This document shows positions 1-6,306 of a DNA stretch of 12,203 bases, piece after piece. Positions within the stretch are counted from its first letter, which is position 1. Every line of letters begins with the position of its first letter. The stretch is from positions 1 to 12,203 of the forward strand of contig CABQAA010000030.1 in NCBI GenBank assembly GCA_902461995.1. The letters are read 5' to 3'. The translations under genes were made by a program, and so were the position numbers. This stretch comes from an uncultured Oscillospiraceae bacterium (GTDB lineage Bacteria > Bacillota > Clostridia > Oscillospirales > Acutalibacteraceae). Under the pieces are notes generated by a model, which was not told the origin of the DNA, did not search any database, and saw only the letters and a list, made by a program, of their open reading frames with translations.

Positions 1-2
1 CG

Positions 3-1217
3 TTTGCCCGGGATTACCGGCAGCAGCTCATCGACGCGTATCAGGTGGAGGTCTCGTATGACAACCGTCCCAAGCTCTTCCTCCAGATGGCCGGGGCCTT
101 CACCGTCTGGGATAAATTCATGGGGGTACCGTACGACGCGACGGTCTCGATGACCACCTACCGGCAGGCGCTGGATATTCTGGACGATCTGCAGGGTATC
201 CCGCTGGTGGCCAATTATCAGTACGGTTTTAACGGGGGCCGGATGAACACGGTCGGGAACAAGGCCGATCTGGTGGCGGCCAACGGCCCGGAGGAGGACC
301 TTCAGGAGCTGCTGGCGCGTTCCTCGCCCGGGAACGAGGTGTTCATGGAGGCCAACCTGATGCGGGTATACCGCAAAGGCACCGTGTTCAACGACAAACG
401 CTTTTATCTCACCGGTTTTGGGGGCGCGTCGGATTGGCGGAGTGCGTTTAACGATATGTGGAGTCCGGACGGTACGTTTTACACCCCCTATCGCTATTCC
501 CTGTACTATCTGATCCATCCCCGCTATCTCTCCACCGTCGTGGACGGATTTTTAAAGAGTGCGGACGCCTATCCCAACCTCGCCCTGACGGACTTCGGAA
601 GCCAGCTTTACGGCAACTACCGGGACGGCGACGTGGTGGATCCTATGACGGCCAATCGGAGCGTCGTGCTCCCCAATCTGGAAAAGCTGGCCGCCCATAA
701 AACATTGGCGCTGGATAATCCCAACGCCGACAGGCTGGCCTATGCGGCCTATGCCCTGAACATTTCGCGGGAGTCCAGCGACTACGGCGTATCCTACACC
801 TCGGTCCCCTTCCGCCAGCTGGTGATGAACGGCATCACCGAGTACACCACACTGGATGTCAGCAGTGGCTGGTCGCCTCCAGAGACGTTTCTTCTCCAGG
901 CGCTGGAGCTGGGTTCCATTCCGCTGTTCTCCGTTTTTGCCGAGAAGCCGGATGTCCTGATGGAGGCGCGCATCTCCACCTATTACGCGTCCAGCTACGA
1001 CACGGTGAGCCGGTCCCTGAGGGAGCTCTATGAGACCTACCGCGAGGCGTTTGCCAAAATCGGGACCAAGGAGATCGTCGGCCATGAGACCTTTGCCCCA
1101 GGCGTACATATGACGACCTACCGCGGCGGCGCGCGGGTCCTGGTCAACTACAATGCCTATGGCGTGACGGTGGACTCCCGGGAACTGGAGCCATACGGCT
1201 ATGCGATCCTTCCTTAA
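3..1217 (+). CDS. DUF5696-like protein, C-terminal part (5' end outside window)
   Basis: The reading frame is open from the first bases, so the GTG at 45 is not a convincing start; 404 residues of the C-terminal part are visible. The sequence is rich in Tyr, Trp and Asp. It contains a segment VSMTTYRQALDILDDLQG, then a Gly-rich stretch (NYQYGFNGGRMN), and ends in a beta-rich tail (VHMTTYRGGARVLVNYN, then LEPYGYAILP). That tail and the position directly before two sugar permeases match my recollection of the DUF5696 proteins of Paenibacillus and Clostridia, which are usually 700-900 residues long. The biochemical role of that family is not established to my knowledge. The Asp/Tyr/Trp content and the strand-rich tail would suit a carbohydrate-active barrel enzyme, but I see no motif that proves it. 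Signal peptide status cannot be judged because the N-terminus is missing. It is probably co-transcribed with the permeases, 73 bases downstream. Confidence 0.6.
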   Translation, partial: FARDYRQQLIDAYQVEVSYDNRPKLFLQMAGAFTVWDKFMGVPYDATVSMTTYRQALDILDDLQGIPLVANYQYGFNGGRMNTVGNKADLVAANGPEEDLQELLARSSPGNEVFMEANLMRVYRKGTVFNDKRFYLTGFGGASDWRSAFNDMWSPDGTFYTPYRYSLYYLIHPRYLSTVVDGFLKSADAYPNLALTDFGSQLYGNYRDGDVVDPMTANRSVVLPNLEKLAAHKTLALDNPNADRLAYAAYALNISRESSDYGVSYTSVPFRQLVMNGITEYTTLDVSSGWSPPETFLLQALELGSIPLFSVFAEKPDVLMEARISTYYASSYDTVSRSLRELYETYREAFAKIGTKEIVGHETFAPGVHMTTYRGGARVLVNYNAYGVTVDSRELEPYGYAILP

Positions 1218-1232
1218 ATTTGCTTTGGGCGG

Positions 1233-1253
1233 GGAACGGGGGATTCCCGTTCC
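1233..1253 (+). other. Intercistronic hairpin after the DUF5696-like gene
   Basis: GGAACGGG (1233-1240) and CCCGTTCC (1246-1253) form a perfect 8-bp stem around a 5-base loop, 15 bases after the stop codon. No T-run follows, so it does not look like a normal intrinsic terminator. It may stabilise or process the mRNA, or lower expression of the permeases relative to the upstream gene. Confidence 0.45.
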
Positions 1254-1290
1254 GAACCGACCGGCCCCCAAGGGTGCGAAAGGGTGAGTC

Positions 1291-2244
1291 ATGAGAATGG
1301 GGTACAGAAAAAAACCTGCAAAGGCACTGCGTGCGGGACGGTCCCGTCTGAACTTTCAGTCCATGCGGAAGGTCCATGCGTTCGTCTTTTTATTGCCGTG
1401 GATGATCGGCTTTCTCCTGTTTTTCGCCTTGCCGGTCTTCCATACGGTGGAATATTCCTTTTCCAACGTGGCGGTGGCCAGTCAGGGCGGTATGGACCTG
1501 AGCTTCAACGGCTTTGATAACTACATTGCCCTGTTCCGGACCGAGCTTAGCTCGCAGGGGCAGCAGTTTCTGCGGGTCTTCGTGGAAGAAAACGCCCGCA
1601 TTCTGGTCAGTGCGCCGATCATGCTGGTCTTTTCCCTCTTTGCGGCGATCCTGCTCAATGCCGAATTCAAAGGGCGCAGTGTGGTGCGGGTGATCTTCTT
1701 TCTCCCGATCGTCACCGGTCTCGATATCGTGCAGAAACTCCTCGCCGTCACCAGCGGCACCAGCATGGCGGATTTCTCCATCGATTCCTTTTTTTCAAGT
1801 GGATTCCTGATGGACGCGCTGCGGGAAAGCTCCTTCCTGCCCGAGGCGGTGACGGAGTATGTGAGCACTGCTGTCTCCAGCGTCTTCCAGGTGGCGTCCG
1901 GCTGCGGCGTGCAGATTCTGATTTTCCTGGCCGGCCTGCAGTCCATCAACCGCAGCCTGTACGAGGTGGCGCAGATCGAGGGGGCCACCTCATACGAGAC
2001 CTTTTGGAAGGTGACTTTTCCCATGCTGAGCAACGTCACCACCTTTGTGGTGGTGTATAGCTTCGTGGATCTGTTCCTGGCATCCAGCATTGCGGGCGAG
2101 ATTTACAATTACGCCTTCATGCGGGCGAATATCGGCATGGGCGCTGCCCTGTCCGCCCTCTTTATGGTGAATGTGCTGCTCGATCTGCTGTTGATGCTGG
2201 GCATCTTGAAATTGCTGTCCGGAAGAGGGAGGAGACGCGCGTAA
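1291..2244 (+). CDS. Carbohydrate ABC transporter permease, MalF/LplB type
   Basis: This is one of two integral membrane subunits of an importer for a sugar or oligosaccharide. The basic N-terminus (residues 1-27) is cytoplasmic. The first membrane segment is around 30-50 (FVFLLPWMIGFLLFFALPVF), with others near 105-123, 133-150, 193-215, 247-268 and 285-309. The cytoplasmic EAA loop that docks the ATPase is at 224-244 (YEVAQIEGATSYETFWKVTF, then P). The length of 317 aa is normal for the family. Start choice: AGGGTGAG at 1281-1288 lies only 2 bases before the ATG at 1291 but 8 bases before the in-frame ATG at 1297, so translation may begin at 1297 (MGYRKK). The stop overlaps the next start in TAATG, indicating translational coupling. 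No ATPase gene is visible, which is usual where a shared MsmX-type ATPase serves several importers. The exact substrate cannot be read from the permease. Confidence 0.9.
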   Translation: MRMGYRKKPAKALRAGRSRLNFQSMRKVHAFVFLLPWMIGFLLFFALPVFHTVEYSFSNVAVASQGGMDLSFNGFDNYIALFRTELSSQGQQFLRVFVEENARILVSAPIMLVFSLFAAILLNAEFKGRSVVRVIFFLPIVTGLDIVQKLLAVTSGTSMADFSIDSFFSSGFLMDALRESSFLPEAVTEYVSTAVSSVFQVASGCGVQILIFLAGLQSINRSLYEVAQIEGATSYETFWKVTFPMLSNVTTFVVVYSFVDLFLASSIAGEIYNYAFMRANIGMGAALSALFMVNVLLDLLLMLGILKLLSGRGRRRA

Positions 2245-3260
2245 TGGGCAATCGGACTGTATCCAAGCTGCGCCGGAACATGCTGCTGAAGGGCGGGCTC
2301 GACCGGACCTACGGCAAGCGCGTGGCGCAGAAAGTGGTGTTCCGGATTTTCCTGTACACTCTGATTTTCGGCCTGTCGTTCACCATGCTGTATCCCCTCA
2401 TCAAGGTTCTGCCGGCCGTGTTCGGCGATTTCGCCACGCTGGACGACCCCAATGTGGTCTGGATTCCGTCGAAGCTCTCGGTGCTGAGCTTTACCGCCGC
2501 CATCCGCATCGGCTTCGGCAACGGGGTGACGGTGCTGCTGTCGCTGCTGTACAGCGCGGTTGTGGCGGGGATTCAGATCTTTTCCAGTGCGCTGGCCGGC
2601 TATTCGCTGGGGCGCGTCCGATTCCCCATGCGGAATCTGATCATGGTGCTGGTGGTGGTGACCATCGTCGTGCCGCCCCAGACCCTGCTGATCCCTCAAT
2701 ACCTGCGTTTCCAAAAATTCGACATCTTCGGGATATTCACCCTGCTCACCGGGGAGCCGCTCAATCTCCTCAACCAGCCTTATACCCTCTATCTGCTGGC
2801 CGCGACCGGCTTCGGCATCAAGCAGGGGATTTTCATCTTCATTTTCCGCCAGTTTTTCAAGGGCCTGCCCATTGAGCTGGAGGAGGCCGCGTTCATCGAT
2901 GGCTGTGGTTTTTACAAAACCTTTTTCCGTATCTCCTTTCCAAACGCCATGCCGGCGCTGGTCACGGCGCTCTCCCTTGCGTTTGTCTGGAATTACGGAG
3001 ATACCTATTACACCGGCTACTTTCATCCCGGCGGTCCTTACATCGCCAGCCAGCTCTCTCGGGTGTTTTTCAGCGCCGATATTCCGCGGATGCTGGAAAA
3101 CATCAGCCGCTGGTACGGGATTCCCTATACCACCGTGTTTACCTTTGACGCCATCAAATATGCCGCCGGGCTGTTGTATATCCTGCCGATTCTGCTGTTT
3201 TTCTTCATCGCACAGCGCCGCCTGGTGGAAAACTTCGAACAGAGCGGCATTGTCGGTTAG
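2244..3260 (+). CDS. Carbohydrate ABC transporter permease, MalG/YtcP type
   Basis: This is the second membrane subunit of the same importer. A basic N-terminal tail (1-34) precedes the first membrane segment near 35-57. Other segments lie near 95-118, 131-150, 180-203, 236-252 and 305-324. The EAA loop is at residues 211-233 (ELEEAAFIDGCGFYKTFFRI, then SFP), a close match to the family pattern EAAxxDGxxxxxxFxxIxxP. The C-terminus ends in a conserved-looking cytoplasmic tail (VENFEQSGIVG). The length of 338 aa is slightly above the usual 280-300 aa; the extra lies in the N-terminal tail and in a segment around 258-300. The ATG shares a base with the previous stop (TAATG), and GGGAGGAG at 2227-2234 lies 9 bases upstream, so the start is well supported. 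It pairs with the preceding permease; the solute-binding protein and ATPase are not in this window. Confidence 0.9.
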   Translation: MGNRTVSKLRRNMLLKGGLDRTYGKRVAQKVVFRIFLYTLIFGLSFTMLYPLIKVLPAVFGDFATLDDPNVVWIPSKLSVLSFTAAIRIGFGNGVTVLLSLLYSAVVAGIQIFSSALAGYSLGRVRFPMRNLIMVLVVVTIVVPPQTLLIPQYLRFQKFDIFGIFTLLTGEPLNLLNQPYTLYLLAATGFGIKQGIFIFIFRQFFKGLPIELEEAAFIDGCGFYKTFFRISFPNAMPALVTALSLAFVWNYGDTYYTGYFHPGGPYIASQLSRVFFSADIPRMLENISRWYGIPYTTVFTFDAIKYAAGLLYILPILLFFFIAQRRLVENFEQSGIVG

Positions 3261-3287
3261 AATCCACATACATGAGGAGGTAACGAG

Positions 3288-4682
3288 ATGACGTGTCTCA
3301 ACAGACAGGTGGAGCCGGGAAAGGCCGTCCTGCGCGCCGATCCGGGCGTCCGCTATCAGACGATCCGGACCTTCGGGGCCTCGGGGGCCTGGTGGTCCAC
3401 CGGAATCGGGGACTGGGAGAACATGGACGAGATCCTGGCCTATCTCTATACCGGCCGGGGAATCGCGCTGAACAATTACCGCCATAACGTCGGCGGCGGC
3501 CGGGAGGGCGGCCCCCTGGCCGACGACAAATCAGGGCCGGATTCTTGGCGCGCGGTCCCCTGTCCGCTGACGCCCGGCGGCTCCATGGACCTTGGTGCCG
3601 ATGCCAGCGCCTGGCGGGTGCTGCAGAAAGTCCAGGCGTTGGGCACGGTGGACGACATCACCATTTTCATGAACAGCCCGCCCGAGACCATGACGGTCAA
3701 CGGCAGGACCTACGGCTCCCCCTCCGGCAGCAACCTGCGGGAGGATTGCTTCGAAGCCTATGCGGCATTCTGCGCGGACGTGACCAAGGCCTATCTCGAC
3801 GCCGGGATTCCGGTCAAATACCTCAGCCCGGTCAACGAGCCCCAGTCCCAGTGGGAGGCGGGGTGGCAGGAGGGCTGCTATTTTTCCCCGGAACAGATCT
3901 TCCGCCTGAGCCGTCTGCTGCTCGGGGAGCTGGATAAACGCGGGCTGTCCGTCCGCCTCAGCCTCAATGAGTCGGCCGAGATGCTCAATCGGGAATATGT
4001 CTACGATTTTTACCGGGACCTGCTGGCGGACGATACGCTTTATCCCCGCCTCGATCATTTCGCGGCCCACGGCTATCATGCGTCCCTGGAGCAGAAGAAG
4101 GCTTTTTACCGCTTCGCGCAGGATACCGCCGCCGCCCTCGGCAAGCCGATGCTCCCCATCAACCAGACCGAATGGGCGGCCTGGCATCAGACGGAACAGC
4201 TCACCGAAGCCCGGCGTCTGACCATGACGGGGCGGTCCCTCTACGACGATTTCACCGGCCTGCACGCCGACACCTGGGAATATTTCGCGGCGGTCGCCAG
4301 GGGGAACGACGCCCTGATCGTCGTCAGCGACGCAGAGCCCGGGACGTTCCGTCTGACCCCCCATTTCTGGGCCGTCGGGAACTACTCGAAGTTCATCAAA
4401 GACTATACTCGTGTGGCGGTCGAGGAAATCGGTCTTGCCGAAGGGGTGGTCGGCTCGGCCTACCTTGCCCCGGACGGCGGCCGGCTGGTGTTTGTCACGG
4501 TCAACGAGACGAAAGAAGAGCAGACCGTGACACTCGCGGGGGTTCCGGCGGGCAGCCTCGGCGAGGTGTATGAAACCTCCATGTCCCGCACCTGCGAAAC
4601 CGCCAAGGGCTGTATGAGCGCGGACAACGGCTATATCCTGCCCGCCCAGTCGGTGACCACCTTCGTTTTCCGGCTGGCGTGA
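3288..4682 (+). CDS. GH30-type glycoside hydrolase, no export signal (predicted cytoplasmic)
   Basis: Retaining glycoside hydrolase of the GH30 / O-glycosyl hydrolase type, 464 aa. Motifs in order: FGASGAWWSTGIGD (29-42), YRHNVGGG (64-71), NSPPETMTVNG (129-139), SPVNEPQSQW (180-189) with the probable acid/base Glu184, HFAAHGYH (257-264), and NQTEW (292-296) with the probable nucleophile Glu295. A beta-sandwich tail follows from about 385, ending in LPAQSVTTFVF. These signatures resemble beta-1,6-galactanase/glucanase-like members, but the substrate and exo/endo mode are inferences. The start is firm: AGGAGG at 3275-3280 is 7 bases upstream, and an in-frame stop lies just before it (TGA at 3273). 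No signal peptide or lipobox is present, unlike its two downstream paralogs, which suggests it acts on imported oligosaccharides. It follows the permease genes by 27 bases, in the same operon. Confidence 0.82.
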   Translation: MTCLNRQVEPGKAVLRADPGVRYQTIRTFGASGAWWSTGIGDWENMDEILAYLYTGRGIALNNYRHNVGGGREGGPLADDKSGPDSWRAVPCPLTPGGSMDLGADASAWRVLQKVQALGTVDDITIFMNSPPETMTVNGRTYGSPSGSNLREDCFEAYAAFCADVTKAYLDAGIPVKYLSPVNEPQSQWEAGWQEGCYFSPEQIFRLSRLLLGELDKRGLSVRLSLNESAEMLNREYVYDFYRDLLADDTLYPRLDHFAAHGYHASLEQKKAFYRFAQDTAAALGKPMLPINQTEWAAWHQTEQLTEARRLTMTGRSLYDDFTGLHADTWEYFAAVARGNDALIVVSDAEPGTFRLTPHFWAVGNYSKFIKDYTRVAVEEIGLAEGVVGSAYLAPDGGRLVFVTVNETKEEQTVTLAGVPAGSLGEVYETSMSRTCETAKGCMSADNGYILPAQSVTTFVFRLA

Positions 4683-4692
4683 ACCCAGAAGA

Positions 4693-4715
4693 AATCCCGA
4701 AAAAATGCCGGGATT
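4693..4715 (+). other. Small intercistronic hairpin between GH30 genes 1 and 2
   Basis: AATCCCG (4693-4699) pairs with CGGGATT (4709-4715) around a 9-base A-rich loop. No T-run follows, so it is more likely an mRNA processing or stability element, or chance, than a terminator. Confidence 0.3.
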
Positions 4716-4731
4716 CGAATACAGATGCGAA

Positions 4732-4740
4732 AAGGAAGGA
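4732..4740 (+). promoter_or_regulatory. Ribosome binding site that fixes the start of GH30 gene 2
   Basis: AAGGAAGGA lies 9 bases before the ATG at 4750. It supports that start over the in-frame ATG at 4705, which falls inside the hairpin and would put 15 extra residues before a clean lipoprotein signal peptide. Confidence 0.7.
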
Positions 4741-4749
4741 TGCTGGTTC

Positions 4750-6246
4750 ATGAAACGCAGACGAATCTTGTCGGCAGCCGCGGCGATAGCTATTCTGTGC
4801 GCGGTCTCCGCCTGCAAGCCGGGGGACTCTCCGATTGTTAAGGAGCCGACGGACTATCTCAACGGCGATGTCGCCAAAACCGAAGCCGTCCTCAAGGCGG
4901 AACCGAACGTTAAACACCAGGTGGTCAAAAACTTCGGTGTCTCAGGTGCCTGGTGGTCCACCGGAATCGGGGACCGGGCCGCGATGGATGAGATTCTGGA
5001 ACTGCTCTTCACCGATAAGGGCATCGCCTTAAACACCTATCGCCATAACATCGGCGGTGGTCGGGAGGGCGGCCCCCTGGCCGATGATAAATCGGGGCCG
5101 GATTCCTGGCGTGCGGTCCCCTGTCCGCTGACGGCAGACGGCGGTATCGACATCGACGCCGATGCCAACGCCTGGACAGTGCTGCAGAAAATCAACGCTT
5201 TGGGTACGGTGGATACCGTCGTCCTGTTTATGAACAGCCCGCCCGAGAGCATGACGGTCAACGGAAAAACCTACAACAACTCTACGGGCAGCAACCTCCG
5301 GCCAGAATGCTATGAAGCCTACGCAGTGTTCTGCGCCGACGTGACCGAGGCGGTTCTCAATGCCGGGATTCCGGTCAAATACATCAGCCCGGTCAATGAG
5401 CCCCAGTCCCAGTGGGACGCGGGCTGGCAGGAAGGCTGTCACTATACGACGGATGAGATCCTGAAGCTGACAAAGCTCATCATCGCGGAGTTGAACCAGC
5501 GCGGCCTGCCCGTCAAGGTCAGCGTCAACGAATCCGCCCAGTACGGCAACCGGGAGTATGTTCACGATTTCTATAAAACCCTCCTCTCGGATGACGCGAT
5601 CTATCCCTATATCGACCATTTCGCGGCCCATGCGTATTTCGCCACCGATAAAATCCGGACCGCGCTGTACAACTGGACCAACAAGGTCGCCGGCGATCTG
5701 GGAAAACAGGCGCTGCCCATCTATCAAACCGAGTTTGCCGCCTGGGCTCCGGATAATGAAACGCTGACAGTAGAGGGCCGGATCACCATGACGGGGCGGG
5801 CCCTGTATGAGGATCTGACCCTTCTGAACGTCGATTCCTGGGACTATTTTGCGGCCCTTTCCCGCGGACCCGATTCGCTGATCATGGTTAACGACATCGA
5901 TGCCGGCAAATACTGGCCGATGAAACATATGTGGGCCATCGGGAATTATTCGAAGTTCATCAAGGGCTATACCCGTGTGGCGGTCGAGGAGACCGGCATG
6001 CCCGAGGGCGTCATGTGTTCGGCGTATCTCGCCCCGGACGGCAAAAAGCTGGTTTTCGTGGCGGTCAACGAGTGCAAGGCCGATCAGACTGTGACCCTGG
6101 CCGGTGTACCGGAGGGCAGCTTCAGCGAGGTATATGAAACCTCGATGGAGCGGGACTGCGGCACCTCGAAAGGCTTTATGAAAGCGGACAACGGCTATGT
6201 GCTGCCTGCCCAGTCGGTGACCACCTTTGTTTTCCAGATGGGATGA
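4750..6246 (+). CDS. GH30-type glycoside hydrolase, predicted lipoprotein
   Basis: Second GH30 paralog, 498 aa. The N-terminus MKRRRILSAAAAIAILCAVSA, then Cys22, is a classic lipoprotein signal: basic n-region, hydrophobic core and lipobox VSAC. The mature enzyme should be tethered to the outer face of the membrane by a short linker (residues 23-55). Catalytic motifs in order: NFGVSGAWWSTGIGD (61-75), YRHNIGGG (97-104), NSPPESMTVNG (162-172), SPVNEPQSQW (213-222) with acid/base Glu217, and YQTEFA (325-330) with nucleophile Glu328. A C-terminal beta-sandwich ends in LPAQSVTTFVF. Well over half of its residues match the upstream paralog by eye, and parts are nearly identical at the DNA level. 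The likely role is outside cleavage of a polysaccharide before import by the adjacent permeases. The GH30 assignment is strong; the substrate (perhaps a beta-1,6-linked glycan) is inference. Confidence 0.85.
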   Translation: MKRRRILSAAAAIAILCAVSACKPGDSPIVKEPTDYLNGDVAKTEAVLKAEPNVKHQVVKNFGVSGAWWSTGIGDRAAMDEILELLFTDKGIALNTYRHNIGGGREGGPLADDKSGPDSWRAVPCPLTADGGIDIDADANAWTVLQKINALGTVDTVVLFMNSPPESMTVNGKTYNNSTGSNLRPECYEAYAVFCADVTEAVLNAGIPVKYISPVNEPQSQWDAGWQEGCHYTTDEILKLTKLIIAELNQRGLPVKVSVNESAQYGNREYVHDFYKTLLSDDAIYPYIDHFAAHAYFATDKIRTALYNWTNKVAGDLGKQALPIYQTEFAAWAPDNETLTVEGRITMTGRALYEDLTLLNVDSWDYFAALSRGPDSLIMVNDIDAGKYWPMKHMWAIGNYSKFIKGYTRVAVEETGMPEGVMCSAYLAPDGKKLVFVAVNECKADQTVTLAGVPEGSFSEVYETSMERDCGTSKGFMKADNGYVLPAQSVTTFVFQMG

Positions 6247-6270
6247 CAGCCGGATTCGGCACGATAGCTG

Positions 6271-6306
6271 AAGGAGGAATGCGGTATCGGAAGGACATAT
6301 AAACGG
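6271..6306 (+). promoter_or_regulatory. Translation start region of GH30 gene 3, with an altered ancestral start
   Basis: A perfect AAGGAGG (6271-6277) lies 29 bases before the usable ATG at 6307, too far to serve it. A second site, GGAAGGA (6289-6295), is 11 bases before it. The leader of the preceding paralog aligns as ATGCG-GGAAGGA-CATGAAACG. Here the same positions read ATGCG-GGAAGGA-CATATAAACG, so the ancestral ATG-AAA-CG start has become TAT-AAA-CGG (6298-6306). The reading frame is open back to a TAG at 6265. Initiation is therefore ambiguous: ATG 6307, or a non-standard codon such as ATC at 6286, which is 8 bases after AAGGAGG. Confidence 0.5.

Noticed and set aside
45..1217. GTG at 45 as the true start of the first gene
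   Set aside because: The frame is open to the window edge, no ribosome binding site precedes the GTG, and the visible part corresponds to the C-terminal portion of a larger protein.
2109..3485. Long open frame on the minus strand (458 codons)
   Set aside because: It lies opposite a clear ABC permease, its translation is low-complexity (Gln/His/Arg/Gly-rich) with no known motif, and long antisense frames are expected in GC-rich coding DNA.
3531..4817. Minus-strand open frame opposite GH30 gene 1
   Set aside because: It mirrors the codon pattern of the sense gene, and similar antisense frames recur opposite the paralogs (5029-5928, 6715-8166), as expected for a shadow of duplicated genes.
6279..6302. 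Seven-codon frame starting at ATG 6279 as a leader peptide
   Set aside because: The ATG is one base from the AAGGAGG, too close for normal initiation, and it is better explained as conserved leader sequence shared with gene 2.
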